A stretch of DNA of 64,000 nt, taken from NCBI GenBank assembly GCA_905250125.1, contig CAJNOL010000659.1:44019-108018 (forward strand), given 5' to 3'. Within the stretch, counting starts at the first letter, position 1; each line of letters starts with the position of its first letter. A model generated the notes under the pieces. It made no database searches. It was not told where the DNA came from and worked only from the letters and a program-made list of their open reading frames with translations. Source of the DNA: Rotaria sordida (Eukaryota > Rotifera > Eurotatoria > Philodinida > Philodinidae). Positions 36,261 to 47,502 of the stretch are shown here, in pieces. The position numbers and the translations under genes are program-made.

Positions 36261-36464
36261 TCAATCAAACAATTGAATGTTTAGTAATTCACTCCAATTC
36301 ATTGATAAAAGTTCATATGCATATCCAGATAAACTGGAAAGACCATTATTAATAAAAATTATTTCGGCCCATTCAAGTGAATGTTCATGACAATCAATAT
36401 GCAATACTGATGGTTCAATATTAATAGAGTATTTTATTCGAAGATTTAATAAATCAAAACCAGT
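36261..36464 (-). pseudogene. Terminal exon of an unknown gene (remnant)
   Basis: A 67-codon frame starts right after a TTTTAACTCAG acceptor and ends in TGA. It reads TGFDLLNLRIKYSINIEPSV then LHIDCHEHSLEWAEII and so on, which is protein-like and not low-complexity. No ATG is present, so it must be a downstream exon. The upstream minus-strand DNA holds a TPR fragment that could belong to the same ancestral gene, but nothing connects them. Function unknown. Confidence 0.4.
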
Positions 36465-36827
36465 CTGAGTTAAAATAAGTCATTAAAAACAGGTTTTTTT
36501 TATTCATTTTTCTTCATATTTAAGCTGAATGTGTCAACTTATAGTAAAAGATTTATCAAATGAAGGTTGTTAATGAATACAAATATATTCTGAAACGTCA
36601 CGTGTCGAAGCAGATGACGATCACAACGATTTTATCGACTCGATGGATTGTTGCCAACAGTGGTCATTGTCTTTCGAGATCTAGGATGAATTTGATGAGA
36701 TGAACAACGAACAGAATTACACCGGTCAATAGGGTTGTTCGTTTTAATTATTAACCTAATGTAAATGATAAAAGTTTTTTATTTCGAATATCTTATGAAA
36801 GAAAAATATCTATTCTCGTCTTTTCAA

Positions 36828-36872
36828 GGGTGTGAGTATGTGTTGCTCTTCTTTTTACACATACCCACACCC
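36828..36872. repeat. TGTGGG-type hairpin H4
   Basis: 16-bp arms, GGGTGTGAGTATGTGT and ACACATACCCACACCC, complementary except for one base, around a 13-nt pyrimidine loop. This is the most perfect of the ten hairpins. Confidence 0.92.
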
Positions 36873-37016
36873 AATAACTGTTTCGACTTTAAATAGTGCT
36901 GACGTAGTCAAAGCTTTAGCTGCCATGCATGAACCAAATGAAATGTTAGGATTAGTTGATATTAACAGAATTGATCTTCAAAAAACATCTCGATATGAAA
37001 ATCATATATCAATTTG
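36873..37016 (+). pseudogene. Coding remnant starting at the edge of hairpin H4
   Basis: Immediately after the C-rich arm a frame reads ITVSTLNSADVVKALAAMHE then PNEMLGLVDINRIDLQ and ends in a stop at 37014-37016. The composition is protein-like. It has no plausible start of its own, since the upstream codons come from the hairpin. I do not recognise the family. Another coding remnant likewise begins at the edge of the hairpin at 53733-53778. Confidence 0.4.
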
Positions 37017-37176
37017 AACTCACAACAAATAACTAAGAAGAAAAGAATGACCAGTGAACAACAAAATAATTGGACTAGAACCTTTCGTTTTAAATTTATT
37101 GTAATCATCAGCTTGCAAATATAATAAATATAGATATGAACTATTTCATGTTTTTTTTTTCCGGAATAGTTGAGCT

Positions 37177-37416
37177 GTAGTATATGTTATCATAAGAAAA
37201 ATTATGTATATCTAATGCTGCATTCAAATAAATAAGAGCATCATCAAAGTTTTTCATTTATCTACAGATACTGGCTAAAATTTCATATAAACGAGTTAAA
37301 TGTAACGAATCTATTTCTCGTCTATATTTTAATGTTTGATTCAAATATTCTAGAGCAATACTTAATTCATTTTTATCATAATATAAATTTTTGAGATTAG
37401 CATATATTGTTGCACA
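37177..37416 (-). pseudogene. TPR-repeat gene fragment with an in-frame stop
   Basis: The minus strand encodes two tetratricopeptide helices pairs: YANLKNLYYDKNELSIALEY then LNQTLKYRREID, followed by LYEILASICR-stop and MKNFDDALIYLNAALDI. The pattern is that of kinesin-light-chain-like TPR proteins, which are common in bdelloids. The TAA at 37258-37260 interrupts the second repeat, and no flanking repeats are preserved, so it is a decayed fragment. Confidence 0.65.
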
Positions 37417-37819
37417 ATAAATATTTTTGATTTAATATTATATTGTATACATCATGCAATATACTTGTGCATATGATCAATATCCTTTTCCAATTATTAA
37501 TTGAATTGTAGTATGGTACTTGTTCGATATGTCGGAATTTTCTCATGACGAAAGGAAAGAAGAGTAATTAGATGAATTGAACAAAAAAAAACAGATACAT
37601 ATAATCAATCAATATACTTATAGTTAAATAGTTGATGCATACAATGCATTCACACTATGAAATCTTAAAAACAAAATTTGCAAGAATTCATAAGAACGAA
37701 GAAAATTCTGGCATGACTCATTTTGTGTAAGATTTGATTTCTTTTTATTTCTTTTCAAATACTATTGCAAATAGAAGAAGCTCAATCAATTTTATATGCT
37801 TGAATAAAATAAAGATTAT
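37417..37819. other. Intergenic, no gene seen
   Basis: AT-rich sequence between the TPR fragment and the 3' end of the pentapeptide-repeat gene. Confidence 0.5.
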
Positions 37820-39971
37820 TCATGTTTTAGTAATTGAAAATTTCACATTGTCACAAATACAATAGTCTTTATCAATAGGTGAATTGCTGTTTGACTTAAC
37901 AATAAATGTAATAAACATTCGAACACTACGAACATCCAAAGGAACTATGTCTGACATTTCAATAGATTCCATTTCAGTTCCAGAAACAGATCCTAAAAAT
38001 ACAAAATAAAAATTAAACAAGAAAGACAAGAGATTCTTTACCTGAAGAGACGACTGGATATCGTAAACCATTAAAATCTATAAAATATAACTCGATGATA
38101 ACATATTGACTTCCAAAACATTGAATATCAGCCGATGCATGATAACGAGCAAGACCAGTAGAAATCAATAAAGAGAAACGTTCAAGTATAATAGTTTGAA
38201 CTGCATATACAACTTTTCTTGAATTGTAGAACGATATCACTCGAAAATAACATTCACCTAATGTTTTTGTCAAATTTCGAGTACTATATGCAAATACTTT
38301 CATTTCTCCAGTATTAGAAACATCCCATCCGGACGAAAAATTGCTACCATTTGCTGTACACTAACAAAAAAAAGACTATTTATAAGTAAGATTTGATTTT
38401 TTTTATATAGTTTTCTATAATTTAATAGAAGATAGTATCAAGAGATCTATTAGGATAGTAAACAGTTCCAGGATCAACTACACTTTCTATATTAAGTTGT
38501 ACAGAAAAATGTTTTGAAATATTCTCATACGTACATAGTTGTAGATAAATTAAATATTGTTTCGAACTTACGGTTATTTCCATTTTTGCATCTTATAGGA
38601 AGTGTACAAATATCTGTATATATATATAATATTCAGTGTGTATGTGTGTCTGTCTCTTTGTGCCGGGTCAAAGGTCAAATAAGGCTACAAGGGGGTAAGG
38701 CTATAAGGGAGAAACACTATATGGTGGAGACGCTCTAACGGGTTAAGCTACAAGAGCTATAAGAAATATGAGACCGTAAGGCTATATGGGCTACTAGCAA
38801 TATAAGGATATCACGCCATAGGACTTTTATGTACATAATGTCGAGTGTTTGTGTCTATTACCGAGTGAAAGGTTAAAGTTTGAGGTCGTACGTTAAAGGA
38901 AAAAACGTTGCAGTATGCATGGGTTCTCGCTAGTGTACATATATTTACCTGATCAGTTCTAATGTCGATTCAAAACGAAACAAAATTTGTTACAAACCTT
39001 CATACCTGTAAGTATATGTATAGAAAAATGAATTGCATACGTACATTTTGTTCAACATCACCATTCACAACAAGATTTTTCGTATAGATAAGCCCCCAAG
39101 TACCATTAGGTAAAATACAATTGTATAATGTTGAATTATGTAATTGTTCATTTGATATAATTGCTCCAGTTAGATTTGCATTCGTAAAATTAACATTGCC
39201 TTCTTTCCAAAGTGTACCAGTAAAAATAGATTCGACTAATGATGCTCCAGAAAAATCTATTCCAGCCAATTTTGATTTATTGAAATTAGCTTTAACTAGT
39301 GAAGCAAACTTAAACGACGAACGTATCAAAAGTGTATTGAAAAATGTTGCTTTGTACATAATTGCATTCGAAAAATTTCCACGATCAATGTAACAGTCTA
39401 TAAATGATGAATTTGATAAATAAGCTTCATGTAAGTAGAGACGTAGAAATGAACATTGATTTTCCATAGTTCCTTTGAAAAAAATATCATTGAAATTAAC
39501 ATAATTAACTCTTAATAAAGATGAAATTGGTTTTGTAGAATGATGATAAATCAGTCCACTTTCGTAAAGAAATAAAAGTAAATGTTGTTTCCGTTCTGGA
39601 TCCAATTGTCTAAGACTTGTTAATGTTTTTATTCGAATATGCACTAAATGTTGTACTTCATTTTCCATTAAAATTGCGGTAATATCATCGATATAAGTGT
39701 CAAATACAGTTTCTTGTCGTAAAATGTCCGTTTGATGGTCAGATTGTAGTCGAAAAAGTCGTGCATCTTCCTTATCCTGTTCTCGCTGTTGATCAGAGAG
39801 TTTTTGTTGTAACATAGTTGTGACTATTGTAAAAACACCAATCATTAATGGAATTAAGGCAGATAAAAAAAATTTTATCCATTCATGATAATTTGATTTT
39901 GATTGAGTTTTATAACTATTGATGTAAGTTCCTTTTATAGGACTGATTGCTATCGGATCTCTTCGAAACAT
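37820..39971 (-). CDS. Pentapeptide-repeat membrane protein, 3 exons
   Basis: Joining 39045-39971, 38042-38360 and 37820-37992 gives 472 aa; donors, acceptors and phases agree. The N-terminus has one membrane segment (FFLSALIPLMIGVFTIVTTML, about residues 33-53). A charged helical stretch follows (LSDQQREQDKEDARLFRLQS). Residues about 150-285 form pentapeptide repeats of the A(N/D)Lxx / SFxxx type, for example ANFNKSKLAGIDFSGASL, which fold as a right-handed quadrilateral helix. The C-terminal ~165 residues begin at NLVVNGDVEQN and form a separate beta-rich domain, an arrangement I recall from other bdelloid proteins. The first intron (38361-39044) contains a copy of the GT-rich leader repeat. 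A protein-like piece at about 38405-38515 (SVQLNIESVVDPGTVYYPNR) lies in this intron and could be an old or alternative exon. Molecular role unknown. Confidence 0.8.
38611..38885. repeat. Second copy of the GT-rich leader repeat with degenerate tail
   Basis: 38611-38690 shares ATTCAGTGTGTATGTGTGTC and GCCGGGTCAAAGGTCAAATA with the leader at 35691-35760. A run of AAGGCTAYAAGG-type words follows, and a third, shorter leader (GTGTTTGTGTCTATTACCGA) occurs at 38829-38885. It lies in the first intron of the pentapeptide-repeat gene. Confidence 0.7.
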
Positions 39972-41354
39972 TTTTGTTCTACTCTGTATTTTCCAAGATG
40001 CAAATCTTTTTATTACTTACTAAGTATTGATTTTAATATATAGTCTCTGGTTGTGTGCGTGACTTACATATAATGAATATATTTATTAAATAATATTGTG
40101 ATTATATCATTAAATATTACTTCACTAGTCTAAGCACGTGGAACTTGTCATCACGAAAAAAATCGATCAATTAAGATGTGAATATAAAGAAAATAGAGAA
40201 CTGCGTAGTTAAAATTACTTTGAGAATTGAGAAAGTGACCAATTTCTCTTGCTTATTATAGAACTTTTTTCCTACATACATGTTTTTCAACAGTTGAATT
40301 TTTGCTGCTAAAATCTCACTTTCCCTACGCTAAGCATAAATATATATGTCCAATCGAATTAATAAAAGCTTAGCAGAATTTATTTATCACGACTATAACT
40401 GAAAACTAGAGAGCAGAAAATATCACAATGTCATAGAAAGTACTATTCAAAAATTAGAGTCAGTGATAACAAATACGATATAGTTTCTAGATGTATCATT
40501 GGCAACATTGCATTACATTATCAACAATCATTGTACAATGTACTAAGATTCAGAAAAAGATGTGTCGTTTTTTTTTGTATATAACATAATATTAAGGATG
40601 TGGCTGCTGGTATAGCAAACAGAAGACTAACGCGCATACTCACATTCTGTTCTGTGCTTCAGAGCAGGACAGAACTCAGATATTATTTCCATAGTTTTGT
40701 AGGATAAAATTCAAAAGGATAAATAAATCAAGAGCGTATATAGCAAATAAAAAAAGTGAACATTACATATATGAGAATATTCAAGTGCTGACTTCTATAT
40801 AACAAACTATAGAAGAAAAAAAAAGTTTTGTCATTTTTTATATAATTATTTTTGTATTGATTTGACGAATAAGATTTTGTTCACTTCCTGTGACTTCATG
40901 CTTGTTCGTCGTTTATTCCATTTTCACTTTCTTTTAAGTTTTTTACAATTTTAGGGTAAATTTTGGCAGAAATTGGTTTTTTAAGTACTTTTTGCTCATT
41001 TTCTGGCAGGAAATTAAATAAAAAACACTCTCTGACAATAAAATCTCGCAGAAAATCAATGATTTTAGCATTCCCTATTCGATATCTGCTAGAAAGTCAT
41101 ATGAAAACGCTCTTTGCATAATTTTTAGCTCTTCCCACTCCTAAAAAAATCATAAACCTTGATTATTATGAATAGATACAATCTTGGATAATATTTTTTT
41201 GCACGATTTTGTTTTGAGTATAATTCCATTATAATGTGGTCCATTGATGGGTGATTTTCGTCAAAAATATAGTAAGGGTCTATATTATATTTATACAAAA
41301 TTTTGACTCTTCATGTTGAGTTATAGTGAAACTAGACATGTAACAACTTGAATG
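39972..41354. other. Intergenic, no gene seen
   Basis: AT-rich. At 40640-40680 there is a GTTCTGTGCTTCAGAGCAGG motif like the CTCTGCTCTG words at 20219-20290. Confidence 0.5.
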
Positions 41355-41403
41355 AGGGTGTGGGTATGGATGTAGATCTAAAATTCATGCACATCCACAC
41401 CCT
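41355..41403. repeat. TGTGGG-type hairpin H5
   Basis: Left arm AGGGTGTGGGTATGGATGT; right arm ACATCCACACCCT, one repeat unit shorter. The loop is 17 nt. Confidence 0.9.
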
Positions 41404-42897
41404 AAATATATGTGTCAGGCAAAATTAAACTAAGTCTAGGAAGATGTAGAGTTCGCGAGTTGTATTCAATACAAATTGAACTAAGCTTGGAAAGATATAG
41501 AGTTTGCTAATATATTCCACTGATATTGAGCTGATTGTAACCAGCCTGACCAAAAAAAAGAAAGGGTGTTCTTTATGGTCAGGCATCAATTCTCATCAAT
41601 ATCTAACTGCTTCCCTTCGAATACAGTACGGTTCATAGATAATATGCAAACAATATAGATGACGTTATTATGTTTAACAGAGTTCTATTGCATTCAACAA
41701 ACTAACAAAAGACTTTAATTTATGTCTTCTCATAATGTAATAGCAACGATATTCACTCGACAATCCATACTCAATAAATATGTTAGTTTGTCTGTTTTTA
41801 AAAATAGTTCTTTGTCAAAAGAGATATAATTTTCTCATATGAATAGCTTTAAGTAACAACGAAGAGAACGATTTTCAGTAGTTGCTTAGTTCTGGTTTTC
41901 GGATATTGTCTTTAATAGCTATTCAATCTCCCAGAACTACTTCTACATCTTTATAGCTATTTACATACTTGTCACCTATTCCATTCACATTACTGATTTT
42001 TTTTCGAGCAGAGGGTAGTGAAGACGCTTATGGATTGCCACAAATCTGCTAGATAAGTATTTCTCTTATCCAAGGTAACGGTCATTAGTCGTTATACTTC
42101 GCTTGTATGACATCTTCCAAAATTTCTGACCTTCTTTTTTTTGTTTCCTCATGTGCGACTATTTCTCGATTAGTTGAATTTAATGAAGAGAAGACACAGT
42201 TTTGATTGTGCAAGACAACATTATGCTAAAAAGACATCGATACTCAATTCTACAGTTCACCACACACAGTAGAATTTTAAGATATTAATGTAAAAATAAT
42301 ACAACTAGTTATAAAGCCTTGTTAGCAATTTATTTCACGTTATCGATCGTATTTGTCGCGAGGTACTTTTATGATTTGTTTACAAATCTGTGGATAAAAA
42401 GGCACTGGAAACAAAGCAGAATCTGGTGTTGGATTACTTCCAAAGAGTATGAATCGGTGAGAAATGAACATAATAAGTTTATTTAAGTAAAAAAAACTAA
42501 GTGCGTTCTGTTTTCTTAATCAAAATGAAAACTTGAATTCATTTTCATGTGAAAGAAAATAATTTCTTCATTTCGCGCCGAACTACAAATCAATTTTGCC
42601 TAAGTTTAATTTTCTCATTTGATGATCAATTATGTATCGAATATCAATCGTATACGTAAAAGTTTATAGGAAAAAGGAGAAGTCTACATCGTGCGCTATA
42701 GTATGAGTGCAACAGAAAGTTAATCTTCCTAATGATCTCTCTAGACTTATGGCTGATCTTGAGTAATGCATATGCATGATTAATACCTGTTAAGACATGA
42801 TCTATGACTGAACCGAGCATTTTTATACTAGGGTATCATAGGAAAGATTTTGACATACCTTTGCTATCACTAGAAATGAAAGAGCATGTAAAGAAAC
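41404..42897. other. Intergenic with a tandem duplication and a short hairpin
   Basis: A diverged ~60-bp tandem duplication lies at about 41423-41520 (AACTAAGTCTAGGAAGATGT repeated as AACTAAGCTTGGAAAGATAT). A hairpin with 8-bp perfect arms GCCTGACC/GGTCAGGC occurs at 41544-41584. No gene seen in the rest. Confidence 0.5.
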
Positions 42898-42900
42898 CTA

Positions 42901-42947
42901 GGGTGCGGGTGTGGGTGAGAAGTAAAATAGGAATCACACCCACACCC
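42901..42947. repeat. TGTGGG-type hairpin H6, just downstream of the 509-aa gene
   Basis: Left arm GGGTGCGGGTGTGGGTGA, right arm TCACACCCACACCC, 15-nt loop. It lies 29 bp beyond the stop codon of the minus-strand gene at 42977-44506, so in that transcript it would form a strong 3'UTR hairpin. Confidence 0.9.
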
Positions 42948-42976
42948 AGATAAAAAAAATACAAATCACATCACTT

Positions 42977-44506
42977 TTAAATAAGATCATCATCAGAATT
43001 GTTCTTGATATTGGGTTGATCTGGAACAACCAAATTTTTGTCGCGAGTTTGAAACAATAAACGGGTAATATCACGTTTCGGTCTTTTCTCTAATTTTGCT
43101 TCAATATCAACAATTGCATCTTTATATTTCTCAGTAATTAATGCACCCAATTCTGAATGGACAATTGCTAGTCGTTGTCGGGATGAAAAACCAACGCCTT
43201 CAATTTTAATTTGATAACCCATTGCAGTCAAGCCATATTTTTCCAATATCTGATTAACTTGCCGCTGAGTAACCAATGTTTGGCGTTCTATAGAAGGATT
43301 ATTTGTATAAAGTAAGATTTTAATTGTCTTTTTATCACCATATTCTCCCGCATGAATACGTTTTATAATTCTTTCAGTTGCATCTCGAGCAGTGGATGCT
43401 GTATTTGGTCGTACTTTGTCTTGTGCTAGTGTATCAATTATATTTATTTTATTTATATTGTTATCTAAATACGTTCTCAATAAATCCTCCGAAATGTGAG
43501 TTTCCGTTAGTTTTGACGTCTTGTTCATATCGTCATAATTGGCATAAATTCTGTTCGGAAAACGGCCCGGTGGACATTCATCTTTGCTTGCATACTGAAT
43601 AAATGGTTTTGATGCATTCAGTTTTATATTATAGAATCGAGCCAAATGCATTATATATGCTTTGCCTTCCTCAATTTCAATAGAATCATCATCTGCAGAT
43701 GATGAGAGACGTACCGTATTGATATCAATATTCTTTTCAGATGCTTCCAGTAATTTCTGACATAGTGTAGGTGTCATTCCATCGATATTGGCCCATACTT
43801 CTCGTTCACCAGCTAATACTAGTGTTTCACCATTTATTTTAATGGCTTTAGAATAAATATAGTATTTATAATCTATAATGCGTTGTGACAATGCCACTCG
43901 AGCAGCTCCCGCAATCCAACAACTATCGTATACGTTTAATGTAGGATACTCTCGATCAATGAGGCGTAATAAACGTGCTGCTTCAAGGTAATAATCTGCA
44001 TAAGTAGTCATCCATTCAGGTGAAACAAGTTCGTATCGTTCTTGTGCAGCTTGTCGACCAAAGGCATGTTGAGCTATGTACAATAATAAGTCCAAAGCAT
44101 CTTGTAAATCAATGTTATCACTTTTAAAGAGATTTGTACGCATGTATTTTGCATTGAACTTTGTTGGATCTGATTGATCAGCTTTAGAATATTTTACAAC
44201 AGAAGATATCTCATCAAATACTTTTGTTACGTTTTCTACGTCTCCAATACAATTCAAATCGTGCCATATGTTTGATAATTTGAAATAGCCTGCTAATTGA
44301 AATATTTTCAACAAAGCTTCTTGTTGTTCTTCCATGCTGATCTTTTGACCATTGCTTTTTTCATAGCCTTTAAACCCTAATTTTTGTGCGGCTAACATGT
44401 ACTTAGATGGTCTGATAGATTGTCGATAAGAATTATAAATAAAATATGCTAGTATTGTTAATATTGCAAGTCCACAACTAATGAATTGTATCCATGTTTC
44501 AAGCAT
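42977..44506 (-). CDS. Uncharacterised 509-aa membrane-anchored protein, intronless
   Basis: One exon of 1530 bp encodes 509 aa from the ATG at 44506. Residues about 9-25 form a single membrane segment (FISCGLAILTILAYFIY) near the N-terminus, leaving a large soluble domain. The soluble part is mostly helical. Notable segments are AYIMHLARFYNIKLNASKPF, then DECPPGRFPNRIYANYDD, and RQRLAIVHSELGALITEKYK near residue 450; the tail is acidic (NNSDDDLI). I do not recognise the family. The long single exon and the style of the sequence suggest a bacterial origin, but this is inference. A TGTTTCTCTGATTGTAG acceptor ends 7 nt before the ATG. A short hairpin (H6) lies directly downstream. Confidence 0.8.
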   Translation of the reverse strand: MLETWIQFISCGLAILTILAYFIYNSYRQSIRPSKYMLAAQKLGFKGYEKSNGQKISMEEQQEALLKIFQLAGYFKLSNIWHDLNCIGDVENVTKVFDEISSVVKYSKADQSDPTKFNAKYMRTNLFKSDNIDLQDALDLLLYIAQHAFGRQAAQERYELVSPEWMTTYADYYLEAARLLRLIDREYPTLNVYDSCWIAGAARVALSQRIIDYKYYIYSKAIKINGETLVLAGEREVWANIDGMTPTLCQKLLEASEKNIDINTVRLSSSADDDSIEIEEGKAYIMHLARFYNIKLNASKPFIQYASKDECPPGRFPNRIYANYDDMNKTSKLTETHISEDLLRTYLDNNINKINIIDTLAQDKVRPNTASTARDATERIIKRIHAGEYGDKKTIKILLYTNNPSIERQTLVTQRQVNQILEKYGLTAMGYQIKIEGVGFSSRQRLAIVHSELGALITEKYKDAIVDIEAKLEKRPKRDITRLLFQTRDKNLVVPDQPNIKNNSDDDLI

Positions 44507-44535
44507 ATTGTTCCTACAATCAGAGAAACAGTTGT
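44507..44535 (-). promoter_or_regulatory. 3' splice acceptor just upstream of the 509-aa ORF
   Basis: On the minus strand TGTTTCTCTGATTGTAG is followed by GAACAAT and the ATG: a strong pyrimidine tract and AG 7 nt before the start. This is the best of the five such sites. Confidence 0.55.
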
Positions 44536-47408
44536 CAAGGTTTTTATATGAAAAGTGTGATAATTGAGTGCCAGAAATTGAAAAAGCACGGGACCGAATC
44601 GAAATCTAAATGACTTTTATCGAACCTAACCAAACTGAAACCAACTCTTCGCCTTTCGTGCTGGATTAGACTGACTTCGGTTCGTTTCGGAACTATCCCT
44701 AGAAATAGTAGTTCTAGTTGATTTTTGATACAATAGAACGGACTCTTGAACAAACACCATTTCAAGAACAACGAAATTTGAGAAAAAATTTTCAATGTCA
44801 CATGATTGAAGTTAAGAAAAATTCTGAGTTAGACGAAAAAAGCGGTTTTGTATGTCGCTAATTCTGATACATATACATGTACAAAGAAATGTTCATACTT
44901 TTAACAAGTCAAAATCATTCAAGTAGATTTTATATGTATTCGAAGTATTCTGAGAAAGAGGATTTTTCAGATTTCTATCTAAGACGTGCATTACTTTTCG
45001 TCTTTCGTGACCACCTTTTATAACAACAAGCAAATCTCTTGAATGCAGATTTATTTGATGGAATACTTAAGGAAATATGGTGTTGATTCGATAATGGAGT
45101 ACTCAATGCGAAAAAGCCAGTTTACAATAGTATCACTTCGAAATCGACTTCTTTTTTTTTCCTTTTTCATTGCATACTGTATGCTACTATCAGAATTATA
45201 CTTATTTACCGTATGTACCTATAACGTACGATTATCTTTTTAATAAATTACGATTAATCGCTAATTTATTACGACTTCGAGAATATAGGTATTCATTTTA
45301 TTAGAAATTTGAACATGGAATGATTAAGAAGTTCGATTGTTTAGTATGTTGCACTTACTTCAATAGTATTTCGACGAATCTAAAGAATTTTTTGCAATAG
45401 TCAACACATTATCTATTATGATGCACTTATTATTCATCGTCCTGTTTTTTTTCGTACTATTTTTTCTTCTCATCTTTCGCATTTGTATCGTTTCTTTTTT
45501 CCTTTCTATTTGCTTTTTTTTCTTCGATCGTATTTTTACTTTTTCTTTCTCGTTTCTTCTCGAGCAACAACCTTGTTATCATACTATTATCCTTTTCTCT
45601 TGCTTGTTCTTTAACTCTATTTCCATTATGTTTTGTAATCAGCCTCATAGTTACCATGATGATATTAATATTTACTCGGCAAGTTATAATAAAGAGAATA
45701 CTACTTAAAATATTGAAAAACAACATGATTATAATGATTGCGATGGCGATGTTAATAGATGGATGCTACCCAACGAAAAATACATTAGATCGTACTCGAT
45801 AACCAAGAATGATGTCAAGTAAAAGGCCTAAAACATTTTTAACAAATAATCAAAAAGATATTTTAAAGACTGTCACATCCGTGTTTTACAAGTTCTAGTT
45901 TCTAGAATTTTTCACGACGATTGAATATTTGACGATTTGAAGAAATAAATGGCTTCCATTGTTCGATATTCAAGTATAGAAAGATCGTTGTATTGATTGC
46001 CAACATTTAATTTCATGATAGGATTACACATAGAATGAAAAACAAAAAATCTTAGTTCAATCAGAATTAATATTAAACAAAAAACAAAATTTAAGAAAAT
46101 ATTAAGTCTTCTTTGTTAACAAAGAATTCTAATATTTTAAGTAAGTTTTACATAGAGACCAATTTCAACTTAACTTAGGCCTAGAGAAACGGATTACTCT
46201 ATCGAGTAGCGTCTTTTAAATACGAGCTCCTAAATTTGCTGCCTGTAACGTTTACAACCTTAATTATAAGATGTTTTTTATGTTCACTCAATTTGAATTG
46301 AAAATCATGTTGGCAAAACAAACGAAATGGAAAAGAAATGCAACGTTGTCATTGATTGTATTCTTATTCTTTCCAACTTTCGTCTATTTTTCATCTGCAT
46401 TTTGACTTAAGTATTGTTGTGTTTGATGCCTGACTTCATCATTGTTTGCTTTTCTCTGATCCTTTTAGAGCGATGTTCTCTCTTTCTGACATCAACGAAA
46501 AAAAAGAAACATCATAAGTTTCATTGTTTTTCATTATACTTCCGATGGACATTGCAAGGATGTGAATGATAGAAAAAGAAAATTCAACTTTAATTGTCAA
46601 TCAAATAATGTTACTAAATATGTTTCATTGTTAATCATATTGCTATTAATGTGACGATTATTTCAAGTAAAGAAAGCTGCTTAAATCGTACTCCACTACC
46701 AGTGGACAAATCATACGCTATAGTTACTGAATTTGTTGTTCATTGACGAATTATTTTTTTCTCATCTTGATTATGGATGCCAGTAAGGCTGATACTATAA
46801 ATACATCTTTATTTTTAAATTACTTAGAATAGTTCGGATGATTCTAATCCATATATGAAATATATTTCGAATAGAAAAGGAATCTTATGCAAAATTTTCT
46901 CAAAATATATTCTAATCATTAGTGTTCTGCTAGATATCTATCATTAATCCAAGTTCTTTTTGTAACGAGAAGGCAATGGTATGCTTATCATTACTTGGTT
47001 GTTAAACTTTCAAAAGCAGCTATTCATGTCTCAAGGAGACTTTGAGTTCATTTAAAGAATAGGAACTCGACTCACAACTGTGCAGACGTGAAATCATGCA
47101 AATTCTGTTTGTTTCCTAAATTAGTCTTCAAAAAATGTGTACTTATTTTATTCTCTTTCATTTTATTCAGTAAGACTACAAGATCCGAAGAAGATCAAGT
47201 ATTTGATTGATATTAAAAATATTCTACGTGATACCAAATATAAAAACGACTAGGATGATGTTAGTAAAATTGTAGTCGATGTCATAGAAAAAAAAATGCA
47301 TTGACACGGAGGAATAATATTAATAATTTAATAATTTGTTTCAATTCTTTTTGTATGAAGTCTGACAAAATCTAGTTTTTATGATTTACTTTATCTTGTG
47401 AAGGTTAG
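44536..47408. other. Intergenic, no supported gene; polypyrimidine tract
   Basis: The ORFs here are low-complexity. 45440-45570 is almost pure T/C on the plus strand (TTTTTCTTCTCATCTTTCGC-type sequence) and produces spurious Phe/Ser/Leu or Lys/Arg/Glu frames. The rest is ordinary AT-rich DNA. Confidence 0.5.
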
Positions 47409-47501
47409 AAATCATCTAAAGATAAGGAATTATCATATGTTCAAGTACGAAATCAATGGTATAGACTATTAAAAGAAGCAACAGATCAAATTGAACTTAA
47501 G
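47409..47501 (+). pseudogene. Truncated exon of an unknown gene, abutting cysH tail to tail
   Basis: The plus-strand frame reads KSSKDKELSYVQVRNQWYRL then LKEATDQIELK and has the look of a real helical protein. It stops being coding at about 47501, where the minus-strand cysH stop codon (47503-47505) begins. The arrangement copies that at 8550, where another truncated plus-strand gene meets the GNAT gene. Confidence 0.35.
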
Positions 47502-47502
47502 G

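Noticed and set aside
45418..45726. ORFs on both strands in a T/C-rich tract
   Set aside because: Low-complexity frames (Phe/Leu/Ser-rich on one strand, Lys/Glu/Arg-rich on the other) caused by the polypyrimidine tract.
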